From the NCBI GenBank assembly GCA_903911925.1, contig CAIWFH010000133.1:1-64000 (forward strand): a DNA stretch of 64,000 nucleotides. Reading direction: 5' to 3'. The notes beneath the pieces were generated by a model. The model was given only the letters and a program-made list of their open reading frames with translations, was not told the origin of the DNA and searched no databases. The first letter of the stretch is position 1; each line of letters opens with the position of its first letter. Positions 16,864 through 26,524 of this stretch are shown here, piece after piece. The stretch comes from an uncultured Acidobacteriaceae bacterium. GTDB lineage: Bacteria > Acidobacteriota > Terriglobia > Terriglobales > Acidobacteriaceae. The position numbers and the translations under genes were made by a program.

Positions 16864-17117
16864 TTTCCGAGTCGTGCTCGTGCTTCAGGTGAGAGCCGGT
16901 TGAGCATTCTTTCCATAACTTCTTCTCCGGGGATCATTTGGACCGTGCCGGAATCGATCTCGTCGAGTCTCCGCTTGATCTCATCGCCCCATGCTGATTC
17001 AATTTCGGCAGCAGAGGCGCTCTGATCCTTGATCAGAAGGCACTCCGCCAGCCATTCTCTCTCGTCGGGAGGGAGTTGCCGGGCTTCATCGAGGAGTCTT
17101 TGCGCATTTGGACTCAT
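16860..17117 (-). CDS. Addiction module antitoxin, PF09720-type
   Basis: An 85-residue protein beginning MSPNAQRLLDEARQLPPDER, followed by EWLAECLLIKD and AEIESAWGDEIKRRLDEIDS, GTVQMIPGEEVMERM. This is the pattern of the unstable antitoxin family (PF09720) paired with ParE/RelE toxins. Starting at 17117 fits the family; an in-frame upstream ATG at 17168 would add 17 atypical residues. It is translationally coupled to the toxin. Confidence 0.85.
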   Translation of the reverse strand: MSPNAQRLLDEARQLPPDEREWLAECLLIKDQSASAAEIESAWGDEIKRRLDEIDSGTVQMIPGEEVMERMLNRLSPEARARLGK

Positions 17118-17201
17118 GGCAGAATTGTAGCGCGAAAATGGTTGTGGAACCATAATCCCTGGTCTCAAGCGCGAAACTCGGGCCGATGGCCACCCCGCCT
17201 C

Positions 17202-17720
17202 TTACATCTGAAGAAAGGGTGCAGAGGCCAACAGTACGGAAAGCATCCAAATGCAGAGCACGAAGGCGAGTCCAATACCCCGATTTAGATTTCGTCGGGG
17301 GCCGGAATACGTGAAGATCGAGGCATAGATTCGTTTAACGGGAACTCGAAGAGTAATCCATGTCCACAACATCGCAATCACACTTCCCAGCACAGAGAAG
17401 AGCGGAACGGTGAGAATCAGGACCATCCCGGCTTGCCCGTCGTGGCAAAGCTGTTGGCCTTTGATGCAACTCCATTCCGTGGCGAAAAATAATGAACATA
17501 CAGCCGAGCACTCACCGCAAATACCGCCAATCAGACCGAGCCTCACATAAGGAACCTTACGAATTTCTTCTCCGCTTCCAACCGAAATGCTCCACATCCT
17601 GTCACTCGCCTTCAAGAGGAATGCAAGAACTGAAGGTGGAATGAGCGCAAACGGAAGCGCGAATACCGAAAACCATGCGCTGGCAAAAGCCATGGAAAGC
17701 CCATCGTTCAAAAAGTTCAC
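17202..17720 (-). CDS. Integral membrane protein of unknown function
   Basis: A 172-residue protein with four predicted membrane segments (about 12-36, 61-80, 97-120, 146-168). The start is GTG 17720, supported by GGAG 7 bases upstream. The loop between helices 2 and 3 carries several cysteines (GGICGECSAVCSLFF, SCIKGQQLC), perhaps a disulfide or metal site. No family was recognised. The gene stands between a toxin-antitoxin pair and an aldehyde dehydrogenase gene, and neither neighbour suggests a role. Confidence 0.6.
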   Translation of the reverse strand: MNFLNDGLSMAFASAWFSVFALPFALIPPSVLAFLLKASDRMWSISVGSGEEIRKVPYVRLGLIGGICGECSAVCSLFFATEWSCIKGQQLCHDGQAGMVLILTVPLFSVLGSVIAMLWTWITLRVPVKRIYASIFTYSGPRRNLNRGIGLAFVLCIWMLSVLLASAPFLQM

Positions 17721-17827
17721 GTGCTTTCTCCGTAGGGAGGATCTGTCCGATCTTCAAACTCCTCGCTGTAGCCGCAAAAACAAAAGCGTCGCGAGATTGG
17801 AGCACCCCTTCATTCGCGCCGAATCAC

Positions 17828-19318
17828 TTACTCCGCGTTGTCAATCTGCGCCCGTTGCAGCTTGTCGCTGTAATCGACATACACCGCCTTCCAAGTCGTA
17901 AAGAAGTCGATGGCTCCGTTGCCTTCGCGGTGACCGTTACCGGTATGCTTCACTCCGCCAAACGGCAGGTGCACCTCCGCCCCGATGGTCGGCGCGTTGA
18001 TGTAGGTGATGCCGGACTCGAGGTCGCGCATGGCCGTGAAGGCACGGTTCACATCCTTGGTGTAGATCGACGCGGAGAGGCCGTAGTCCACCGAGTTAGC
18101 GATTTCGATTGCCTGCTCGAAGGTATCGAACTCGATGAGGCTCACTACGGGGCCAAAGACCTCTTCGCGGGCGATGCGCATGGTGGGCGTAATGCCGCCC
18201 AGCACTGTGGGTTCAAAGAAGGTGCCGTGGGCGTAGATTCCTTCAGTCAACCGGTGGCCGCCGCAAAGCAGCTTTGCGCCCTCGGCCACGGCGATGGCTA
18301 CGTACTTCTCCGACGTCTCAATCTGGCTGATGTTCACCTGAGGGCCGACTTCAACGGACTCATCGAGGCCGTTACCCACCTTAAGCTTCTTGGCGCGGGC
18401 GACAAGCGTCTCAGTGAATTTGGCGGCGATTCCCTTTTGCAGCAGAATGCGGCTGGTGGCAGTGCAACGCTGGCCGGTGGTCCCGAAAGCCCCCCAGAGC
18501 GCGCCGTCGAGGGCGAGTTCGAGATTGGCGTCGTCGAGGACGATCTGCGCGTTTTTGCCGCCCATTTCGAGAGAAACGGGCTTGAAGGTGGCCGCTGCGT
18601 GCTGCGCCACCAGCGAACCCACGGCGCTGGAGCCGGTAAAGCTGATGGCGCGCACGTCGGGATGCTCCACCAGCGCCCCGCCTACGGTCGAGCCGTTGCC
18701 GGCGACGATATTGACTACTCCGGGAGGCAGCCCGGCATCCACCAGTGCTTGCACCAGGTTGTAAGTGGAAAGCGGCGTGTCGGTGGCCGGCTTGATGACG
18801 CAGGTGTTGCCCGAAACCAGCGCCGGGAACAGTTTCCAACTGGGGATGGCCATAGGGAAGTTCCACGGGGTGATGAGGCCGACCACGCCCACCGGCATGC
18901 GGACGGACATGCAGAACTTATTCTGGAGTTCGCTGGGAGTGGTCTGGCCAAAGAGGCGGCGACCCTCGCCGGCTACATAAAAGGCCTCGTCGATAGCCTC
19001 CTGCACGTCGCCCCGGGTCTCGGCCAGCACTTTGCCCATTTCGCGGGTCATGTCCTTTGCATACTGCTCTTTACGCTTTTGAAGGAGCAGGCCGGCGCGG
19101 ACCAGGATCTCAGCCCGTTTGGGGGCGGGAACCAACCGCCAAGTGGCAAAGGCCTTCTTGGCGGCGGCCACGGCCTGGTTCACATCTTCCGCATGGGATG
19201 AGGGGAAGGCGCCCACCACGTCGGTGTGGTCGGCGGGGTTCAGGTTGAGGATGGTCTTGCCTTCGGCGGCGGGCAGCCACTGGCCGCCAATAAGATTGTG
19301 GTGCACAGGGTGGGTCAT
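17828..19318 (-). CDS. NAD(P)-dependent aldehyde dehydrogenase
   Basis: A 496-residue member of the aldehyde dehydrogenase superfamily. Key features are the oxyanion Asn in [14 protein letters not shown], the general base Glu in SLEMGGKN, the catalytic Cys in [24 protein letters not shown] in the nucleotide-binding fold, and [13 protein letters not shown] near the C-terminus. The GQRCTATSR context resembles alpha-ketoglutarate semialdehyde dehydrogenases of sugar-acid catabolism as well as aminoadipate-semialdehyde enzymes, so the substrate is not fixed. ATG 19318 is preceded by GAGG. No pathway neighbours help, since the next gene is mreB on the other strand. Confidence 0.92.
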   Translation of the reverse strand: MTHPVHHNLIGGQWLPAAEGKTILNLNPADHTDVVGAFPSSHAEDVNQAVAAAKKAFATWRLVPAPKRAEILVRAGLLLQKRKEQYAKDMTREMGKVLAETRGDVQEAIDEAFYVAGEGRRLFGQTTPSELQNKFCMSVRMPVGVVGLITPWNFPMAIPSWKLFPALVSGNTCVIKPATDTPLSTYNLVQALVDAGLPPGVVNIVAGNGSTVGGALVEHPDVRAISFTGSSAVGSLVAQHAAATFKPVSLEMGGKNAQIVLDDANLELALDGALWGAFGTTGQRCTATSRILLQKGIAAKFTETLVARAKKLKVGNGLDESVEVGPQVNISQIETSEKYVAIAVAEGAKLLCGGHRLTEGIYAHGTFFEPTVLGGITPTMRIAREEVFGPVVSLIEFDTFEQAIEIANSVDYGLSASIYTKDVNRAFTAMRDLESGITYINAPTIGAEVHLPFGGVKHTGNGHREGNGAIDFFTTWKAVYVDYSDKLQRAQIDNAE

Positions 19319-19340
19319 GCGAACCTCGAAAGATCAGAGA

Positions 19341-19365
19341 CTAGGGACCAGGGACTAGGGACTAG
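19341..19365. repeat. Family C heptamer-like repeat (GGGACTA), copy 1
   Basis: A run of GGGACTA/GGGACCA units, 25 bases, sits just upstream of the aldehyde dehydrogenase start, in the gap that also holds the presumed mreB promoter. It is the same family as 20584-20749 and 22564-22590. Confidence 0.8.
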
Positions 19366-19481
19366 AACCGGCCCGGGAGCCAACTGAGTTTACCGCACCG
19401 GTTCGCTTTGGGTCACGCTGCTTTTTGCACCTGTTTTTGCGGCTGGCGCGGGGTTCCGGCGCTGCCAAGGCCCACTGGCCG

Positions 19482-19487
19482 TACAAT
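19482..19487 (+). promoter_or_regulatory. Possible -10 element for mreB
   Basis: TACAAT lies 27 bases before ATG 19514. No good -35 was found at the standard spacing, so this is tentative. Confidence 0.3.
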
Positions 19488-19501
19488 GAGGCTTGAGGTA
19501 G

Positions 19502-20578
<1,077 letters not shown>

Positions 20579-20583
20579 TGAAG

Positions 20584-20749
20584 CAGGGACTGGGGACTAA
20601 GGGACTAGGGACTTTGGGGTGCCGAATCTGTGATGATTTTGTTTGACGGTCCAATCCTATTTGGAAATTCACAGCCCAAGAGAGCTCCTGCCGCCGGTAT
20701 TGCATACTCACCGGGACCGATCCATGGTCCCTTAGTCCCTAGTCCCTGG
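20584..20749. repeat. Family C inverted repeat between mreB and mreC
   Basis: The left arm (20584-20613) holds GGGACTGGGGACTAAGGGAC and the right arm (20726-20749) holds the complementary GGTCCCTTAGTCCCTAGTCC. Together they could form a long imperfect hairpin spanning the intergenic mRNA, 7 bases before the mreC start. The roughly 110 bases between the arms contain no gene. Confidence 0.8.
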
Positions 20750-20756
20750 TTTTCAC

Positions 20757-22049
20757 ATGGAACCCTTCTTTAGCCGCTATCGAAATCCACTGGTGCTGCT
20801 GGCTCTGCTGGTGGTGCAGATCGTGGGGCTCGCAGTACAGGTGCGCCGGGTAGACACCGGGCACAGCAGCACCGACTCCGGGGACCCGGCGGGCGTGCGG
20901 CTGATACGGTTGTGGGCCAATGCAATTGTGTCTCCGCCTGAGCGTGCCATTCATAGCTCAAAGCTCGGCGCCGGCGGGTTCTGGCAAAACTACATCGACC
21001 TGCGGCACATTCGCGAACAAAATCAGGATTTGCAGAAGACCATCGACAGGCTGCGCCTTGAGCAAGCCGCGCTGCTTGAAGATGCCCGCCAGGGCCAACG
21101 GCTTCAGGCCATTCTCAACTTCCAGGAAAAGTACATCTATAAGACGCTGGCCGCCCAGGCCATCGGCTCCAGCGGCAGCGACCAGGCGCGCGTTTTCTAT
21201 CTCGACAAAGGTTCCGCCGAAGGCCTGGAACGCGACATGGCAGTCATTACACCGGACGGAATTGTGGGCAAGGTGCGCGAGGTCTTCCCTCACTCGGCGC
21301 AGGTGCTGGCCATCAACGACCAGACCAGCGGAGCGGGAGTGATTCTCGAAACTACGCGGATTCGCGGCATTCTGCGCGGCAACCGCGCCGGCCGCCCGCA
21401 GATTGTGGGCATCCTGGCCGATCAGCGCATCCAGCCGGGAGAAAAGGTGCTCACCGCCGGCGGCGACCAGATATTCCCTCGCGGATTGCCTGTTGGGGTG
21501 GTTGAAAAAATAGTCCGCGATCCGGACCGTGACTCGTTCATTCAAGTCATCGTCACACCGGCCGCGCACCTTGCCCAATTGGATGAGGTGCTGGTGATTA
21601 CTTCGACCCAGCCCCGCTTCTCTCCTGAGCAACAGCAGGACCTGGCCACCAGCGAGGCTCTCAAAGGGCCCGAAGCCGCCGCGATCAAGGAGCAGAAAAA
21701 GGCCTCTGAGATTATGGCCGAGCATCTGCCGGGCCTGATCGATCCCAATGCGCCGCCAGATAAGCAGCCACTGCTTGACACCGCGAACCCGAACCCCGTA
21801 TCCCGCCCACCCATGCCGCTGCACCCTGACCGGTTCACGCCGGGAGCGGCATCAACGCCCGCCGGGACTGCACCAGACACTGCCGCGCCGGAAACACAGC
21901 CGAAACCACGGCAGACGCCCCCGGCGCCGGACGGGCAGACGAAGTCCTCTACAATGCCCAAGACGCGGCCAACTTCTCCCGCCCCCACCGGACCCTCCAA
22001 GCCCGCCACCGTACCCAAGCCGCAAAATCCGACTCCGAGGAACCCATAG
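20757..22049 (+). CDS. mreC: Rod shape-determining protein MreC
   Basis: A 430-residue inner-membrane protein with a short cytoplasmic N-terminus, one membrane helix (about 10-27), a coiled coil (about 72-115) and the periplasmic MreC beta domain (about 120-285: ARVFYLDKGSAEGLERDMAV, GIVGKVREVFPHSAQVLAIN, DQIFPRGLPVGVVEKI). The last 130 residues are a Pro/Thr-rich low-complexity tail that is absent from the core MreC fold. It binds MreB, MreD and PBP2 in the elongasome. It follows mreB, and mreD starts 2 bases after its stop. Confidence 0.93.
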   Translation: MEPFFSRYRNPLVLLALLVVQIVGLAVQVRRVDTGHSSTDSGDPAGVRLIRLWANAIVSPPERAIHSSKLGAGGFWQNYIDLRHIREQNQDLQKTIDRLRLEQAALLEDARQGQRLQAILNFQEKYIYKTLAAQAIGSSGSDQARVFYLDKGSAEGLERDMAVITPDGIVGKVREVFPHSAQVLAINDQTSGAGVILETTRIRGILRGNRAGRPQIVGILADQRIQPGEKVLTAGGDQIFPRGLPVGVVEKIVRDPDRDSFIQVIVTPAAHLAQLDEVLVITSTQPRFSPEQQQDLATSEALKGPEAAAIKEQKKASEIMAEHLPGLIDPNAPPDKQPLLDTANPNPVSRPPMPLHPDRFTPGAASTPAGTAPDTAAPETQPKPRQTPPAPDGQTKSSTMPKTRPTSPAPTGPSKPATVPKPQNPTPRNP

Positions 22050-22051
22050 CG

Positions 22052-22573
22052 ATGCCTGTGCTTACGGCCAACAGCCGCCGCGATCTTGAAATTCGCCGCT
22101 TTCCCTTGTTGGTGTATGCACTGGTGCCGCTTATCGCCCTGGTCTTGCAGGCATGGCTGCCGCGCCTGCTGCGTGGCTACGTCTGGTTTGACCTGCCACT
22201 GGTGGTCACCATTTATTTTGCGCTGGGCCTGCGCAGCCCCATCCAGGGAATGTTTATGGGCGCGGGGATGGGAATCTTCGAAGACGCGCTTACCCACCAC
22301 GCCATCGGCGTCAACGGCATCGCCAAAACCATCGCCGGCTTTCTGGCCGCATCCGTGGGCGTGCGCATCGATGTTGAAAACCACACCATCCGGGTAATGC
22401 TCAACTTCTTTCTTTCGCTGCTCTGCAGCGGAATCTATGTCTTCATTTACCGTGTCCTGCTGGGGCTCGACCTGGAGTGGAGCTGGATTGTGGAGTTGAT
22501 TAAAGCCGTTGGCAACTCGATCCTCGCTCTCGTGCTGTTTCCCTTGCTTGACCGGCTTCAGATCAGGGACTAG
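22052..22573 (+). CDS. mreD: Rod shape-determining protein MreD
   Basis: A 173-residue polytopic membrane protein with about five membrane segments. The core GMFMGAGMGIFEDALTHHAIGV is the most MreD-like stretch (small hydrophobic repeats then a conserved polar turn). It starts 2 bases after mreC. Its last codons and stop (22571-22573) lie inside a family C repeat, so the final residues QIRD are encoded partly by repeat sequence. Confidence 0.9.
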   Translation: MPVLTANSRRDLEIRRFPLLVYALVPLIALVLQAWLPRLLRGYVWFDLPLVVTIYFALGLRSPIQGMFMGAGMGIFEDALTHHAIGVNGIAKTIAGFLAASVGVRIDVENHTIRVMLNFFLSLLCSGIYVFIYRVLLGLDLEWSWIVELIKAVGNSILALVLFPLLDRLQIRD

Positions 22574-22590
22574 GGACTAAGGGACCAGGG
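22564..22590. repeat. Family C repeat overlapping the mreD stop codon
   Basis: This 27-base run of GGGACTA-type units begins inside the last codons of mreD. No clear inverted partner is visible before mrdA. Confidence 0.8.
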
Positions 22591-22691
22591 CAACAACTTC
22601 GCGCCGGGAGAGTCCAAGAAGCGAGCCCTCCTTATCAAGAAACGAGAGTAGGAACCAGGACCAAAACCGCGGTAATCTAAGGCGCAGACAG

Positions 22692-24884
22692 ATGTATCTC
22701 GGCAGAACAGATCGCCACGAAAAGCTCTCCACCCTCAAGCTGACGGTGGTGCAATACGGCATTCTTGTCATGATGCTGGCTCTCACAGCCGGGCTTTGGC
22801 GGCTGCAGGTGCTGGGCGCAGACAACTTCCGCCTGCTTGCAGAGCAGAACCGCGTGCGCAAAGAGCCGGTGCTGGCTGCCCGTGGCAAACTGTTCGACCG
22901 CGAAAACCGCCTGGTGGTGGATAACTACCCGTCGATCTCCTGCTTCCTGATTCGCGAGCAGGGCCACGCCATGGATGCCGACCTGCCCCTTATCGCGCGC
23001 GGGCTCGATCTCGATCTGGAGCAGTTGAAGGCGACCCTTCGCCGTTATCGCGCCGCCCCCGGCTACCAGCCCGTGCCCATCAAGCAGGACATCACCGCCG
23101 ACGAGCAGGCATTTGTCGAGGCCCACCGCAACGAGTTCCCCGAGTTGTTCACCATTGACGAAGAACGGCGCCTCTATCCCAGGGACGGATTCGCCTCCCA
23201 CCTCATAGGGTACGTGGGCGAGGTGAGCGAAGAGGACCTGAACAACACGCGCTACGCCGCATACGAGCCGGGTGACGTGGTGGGCAAAGCAGGCGTGGAG
23301 GAAACCTACGACGAGTTGCTGCGCGGAACCGACGGCTCCCGCGACGTAATTGTGGATAGCCACGGGCGCGAAATGGGCTATCTGCGCACCCAGCACGCCA
23401 TCCCCGGCCAGGACCTGAAGCTGACCATCGACAACGACTTGCAGCGGGCGGCCGAACTGGCGTTGGGAGACCGCAACGGCGCCGTGGTGGCTATGGACCC
23501 GCGCAACGGCGAAATTCTAGCCTTGGTCTCGCGGCCCAGCTTCGACCCCAATGCATTTGCCATCCGCATCAGCCGCAATGAATGGAACAAGCTCATCACC
23601 GACCCCGACCATCCGCTGATGAACAAGGCTCTGCAGGCTCAGCTTGCCCCCGGATCGACGTTCAAGATCCTCATGTCGGTGGCCGGTCTGCAAGAGGGTG
23701 TCGCGCAGGACATGAAGATCAACTGCTCCGGTGGCTGGGGTCCCTACGGCTTCTTCCACCATTGCGACGAGAAACATGGTGCCGTGAATATTCACAACGC
23801 CATTCCCTACTCCTGCGACACTTTCTTTTACATGCTGGGCGATAAGCTGGGCATCGACAGGATTTCAAAATACGCCACTCAATTTGGATTCGGCCAGAAG
23901 ACCGGCATCGACCTGCCCGGCGAACAGCCCGGTCTCATGCCCTCGGCGCAGTGGAAGCTGAAGAACTACCACGCCCGGTGGTATCCAGACGAGACGCTCG
24001 ACGTGGCTATTGGGCAGGGCGCTGTTGAAGCCACCCCCCTCCAACTAGCGCGGATCATCTCCGGCATCGCTTCCGGCGGACATATGGTCAGGCCCCACGT
24101 TGTGGTTCCCGAGCAGCTGCCTGCTGACTTCCGCAAGGCTCTCGATGAGAGCTTTCCCGGTGCGGGCAAGGTGGATATCCCCATCGATCCGGAAAATTGG
24201 GTCACCATCACAGACGGCATGTACGACGTGACCCAGCCCGGCTATTTGCATACGGCCGGCTCCGCCCACTTGGAAGGAATTGATTTCGGCGGCAAAACCG
24301 GAACCGCCCAATTGATGAGCCATGAGGCGTTGGGAAAGACGGCAAAAGGCCGGTCAACTTATCCCAACGTCTGGTTTGTCGGCGTTACCCCCCGCCGCAA
24401 CCCGGAACTCGTGGTTGCCGTTCTTTGGCAGAACGGCGAATTCAGCTACTACCCGGCCAGGATCGGCGCACAGATTGTGTCTGCCTACGTTGAGAAGCAG
24501 CGCCGATTGGCAAACAACCTTGTGCCGCCTAAGACTCCCGCCCCTGCAGAAGTAGGCGCCGTCTGGTCCATGCCCGAACCCGGGCCAGCGTCGCGAACCC
24601 ATTCCAAAACCGGCATCCAGGGCGAACAATCCGCCCGAATTCAAAGCGGCCACTTCTTCGTCAATCCCCCCGCAGCAGGCACCCGCAGCATTGAATCCCA
24701 AGCCGGGTGCCCCATCCTTGCAACGTCCTTCTGTCGCGGGTGCCCCATCCTTGCGACGTCCTTCTGTCGCAAGGGTGGGAAACCACAAACCTCAACCGCC
24801 CGCTGTTTCTCCCAGCCAGCCTGTGGCGAAAACAAAACCCGCGCCGCCGGCCCCATCGCAACTTGGCCTTGCGCTGCCCCTTGA
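22692..24884 (+). CDS. mrdA: Penicillin-binding protein 2 (elongasome transpeptidase)
   Basis: A 730-residue class B PBP: short N-terminus, one membrane helix (about 20-38), pedestal/dimerisation domain (about 45-245) and transpeptidase domain with SxxK in APGSTFKIL, a second-motif region YSCDTFFY, and KTG in GGKTGTAQ. It crosslinks lateral-wall peptidoglycan with RodA. The true domain ends near residue 620. The last 110 residues are low-complexity and contain translated copies of the GGGTGCCCC hairpin repeat (AGCPILATSFCRG, GCPILATSFCRK). After the repeat, the better-looking Pro-rich tail lies in the +1 frame and ends at a TGA overlapping the rodA ATG, so the annotated C-terminus is probably frameshifted. 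Confidence 0.95.
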   Translation: MYLGRTDRHEKLSTLKLTVVQYGILVMMLALTAGLWRLQVLGADNFRLLAEQNRVRKEPVLAARGKLFDRENRLVVDNYPSISCFLIREQGHAMDADLPLIARGLDLDLEQLKATLRRYRAAPGYQPVPIKQDITADEQAFVEAHRNEFPELFTIDEERRLYPRDGFASHLIGYVGEVSEEDLNNTRYAAYEPGDVVGKAGVEETYDELLRGTDGSRDVIVDSHGREMGYLRTQHAIPGQDLKLTIDNDLQRAAELALGDRNGAVVAMDPRNGEILALVSRPSFDPNAFAIRISRNEWNKLITDPDHPLMNKALQAQLAPGSTFKILMSVAGLQEGVAQDMKINCSGGWGPYGFFHHCDEKHGAVNIHNAIPYSCDTFFYMLGDKLGIDRISKYATQFGFGQKTGIDLPGEQPGLMPSAQWKLKNYHARWYPDETLDVAIGQGAVEATPLQLARIISGIASGGHMVRPHVVVPEQLPADFRKALDESFPGAGKVDIPIDPENWVTITDGMYDVTQPGYLHTAGSAHLEGIDFGGKTGTAQLMSHEALGKTAKGRSTYPNVWFVGVTPRRNPELVVAVLWQNGEFSYYPARIGAQIVSAYVEKQRRLANNLVPPKTPAPAEVGAVWSMPEPGPASRTHSKTGIQGEQSARIQSGHFFVNPPAAGTRSIESQAGCPILATSFCRGCPILATSFCRKGGKPQTSTARCFSQPACGENKTRAAGPIATWPCAAP
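24705..24785. repeat. GGGTGCCCC hairpin repeat, copy 2 (one and a half units) inside mrdA
   Basis: A left half-unit starts at 24705, then a full unit (24738-24785) with stem CCCATCCTTGCGAC pairing with GTCGCAAGGGTGGG. The tandem partial copy suggests local duplication. It is translated within the mrdA C-terminal tail. Confidence 0.88.
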
Positions 24885-24908
24885 CCCCTGGAAGGGAAAC
24901 CATAACTG

Positions 24909-26006
24909 ATGCGCCGAATGCTCAGCTTCAGCGATTTCGACTGGCCGCTGCTCGGCATGGTCCTTCTTTTGTGCACCATCTCGGTGTTCGAAATTTACTC
25001 GGCCACCATGCACACCAAGTACTCCGGCTTCCACACCAAGCAGATCTTCTTTATCGCCGGCGGCATCGTTGCCATGTTCCTCTTCTCGAAAATCGACTAC
25101 CACCGCCTGCTCGACCTGGTTCCCTGGTTCTATGGCGCGGCGCTGTTGGCCCTGGCGGCAGTCAGAATCTTCGGTCACAAGGTTCTGGGCGCAAGGCGCT
25201 GGATCAACTTCGGCCACTTTCAATTTCAGCCCTCTGAGTGGATCAAGCTCATCCTGATTCTGGCCGTGGCCCGTTATTTTGCCAACCTTGGCGGCCGCCG
25301 GCTCACCTGGACAGATATCGGCAAGGCATTTTTTCTGGTGGGCCTGCCCATGATGCTGGTGCTCATCCAGCCCGATATGGGAACCGCCCTCACCTATACG
25401 CCCATCCTGATTGCGGGCCTGTTTCTGGGCGGCATCAATCTGCGCCAATCCCTGGTTCTGGTGGTCTGCGGCACGGCGCTGATTGCTGGCGCTTGGACCA
25501 GCGGCAAAGTTCTAAAACCCTATCAAAAGGCACGGCTTACCAGCTTCATCAACCCGGATAACGATCCCCGCGGCTCGGGCTACCAGATACGGCAATCCCT
25601 CATCGCTGTCGGCTCCGGCGGCGTATGGGGCAAAGGCGTGGCAAAAGGAACCCAGACGCAGGGAGACTTTCTTCCCATTCCCCATGCAGACTTTATCTTT
25701 GCCGCCTTTGGCGAAGAACACGGCTTTGTCGGCTCGTTTTTGGTCCTGCTGCTATACTTTTCCATATTGATGCGTTTGATTCAGAACGCTCAAACGGCCG
25801 CGGACCTGCCCGGTTCCCTGATTATCATGGGGGTGGTGGCTGTGTTGACTTTTCAGATTGCGGTCAACGTTGGCATGGTCATCGGTTTTATGCCGGTCAC
25901 TGGAATCCCTTTGCCGTTAATGAGTTACGGCGGATCTTCAGTACTGTTTACGTTCCTGGCGCTAGGTGCGGCAATGAATGTGCGCATGCGCCGGTTCGTT
26001 AACTGA
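24909..26006 (+). CDS. rodA: Rod shape-determining glycosyltransferase RodA
   Basis: A 365-residue SEDS protein with about ten membrane helices. Diagnostic stretches are RRWINFGHFQFQPSEWIKL, VLIQPDMGTALTYTPI (SEDS Asp), GSGYQIRQSLIAVGSGGVWG, FLPIPHADFIFAAFGEEHGF and PLMSYGGSSVL. RodA polymerises lipid II into glycan strands and works with PBP2 encoded upstream. The ATG shares its first base with a TGA in the alternative mrdA tail frame (TGATG), suggesting past translational coupling. Confidence 0.97.
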   Translation: MRRMLSFSDFDWPLLGMVLLLCTISVFEIYSATMHTKYSGFHTKQIFFIAGGIVAMFLFSKIDYHRLLDLVPWFYGAALLALAAVRIFGHKVLGARRWINFGHFQFQPSEWIKLILILAVARYFANLGGRRLTWTDIGKAFFLVGLPMMLVLIQPDMGTALTYTPILIAGLFLGGINLRQSLVLVVCGTALIAGAWTSGKVLKPYQKARLTSFINPDNDPRGSGYQIRQSLIAVGSGGVWGKGVAKGTQTQGDFLPIPHADFIFAAFGEEHGFVGSFLVLLLYFSILMRLIQNAQTAADLPGSLIIMGVVAVLTFQIAVNVGMVIGFMPVTGIPLPLMSYGGSSVLFTFLALGAAMNVRMRRFVN

Positions 26007-26524
26007 TCGGACCACAAGTTTGTCCCCTGCGTCCCCCCGGAATCGTCCGGATCGCAGGAAAAGTATTTTCAAGCATATCGCCGGCCAGGTCCGGATGGAT
26101 CTCGAGCTCGGCAGGATTGGGTTCATGAGCACGCAGAGACGGGAAGACCGTTGGCAGCGTACAAGTTGCACGAATGGCGCTAGAGCCTCGGGGCGTTTAC
26201 GCCTTGGTCTGGCAGCGCAGGACGGTCGTGCATACGCCACGGTTGGAACGGCCCCGCCGGAGAATTCTACCCCGGTATTGTTGGCCACAAACTCTCTGCA
26301 ATCGGATTACCGCACTGCATCGCTTGTTCGGCTGGTTACTTTTGACATCCGCCAAAGCCTGCGCAGTTCGCCGCCCCTCCTGGGCGCGGAACGCGCGGCC
26401 CCCGGCAGGCCGGCAATGCACGGGTCATCCCTTCGGCACACCCCTATTCCTCCCGGTTTCGCGTCACTCCATCCGCCCCTGCCGTAGGCCCCGGAGGGCA
26501 GACGCCACCGGGCGGAAAGGTAAG
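26007..26524 (+). other. 518-base leader between rodA and rng
   Basis: No believable gene was found on either strand. The frame of rng stays open back to 26174, but the sequence before 26525 does not look like RNase protein. It is GC-rich with several short inverted stretches, for example around 26040-26070 and 26485-26515. Long 5-prime untranslated regions control RNase E in other bacteria through autoregulation, so this may be a regulatory leader. No known RNA family was recognised. Confidence 0.4.

Noticed and set aside
17675..19201. 508-codon open frame on the plus strand
   Set aside because: Antisense shadow of the aldehyde dehydrogenase gene; no recognisable protein motif.
26007..26524. 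RNase P RNA or other known structural RNA in the rng leader
   Set aside because: The GGAAAGGTAAG-like end is suggestive, but the conserved P4 sequences of RNase P RNA are missing.
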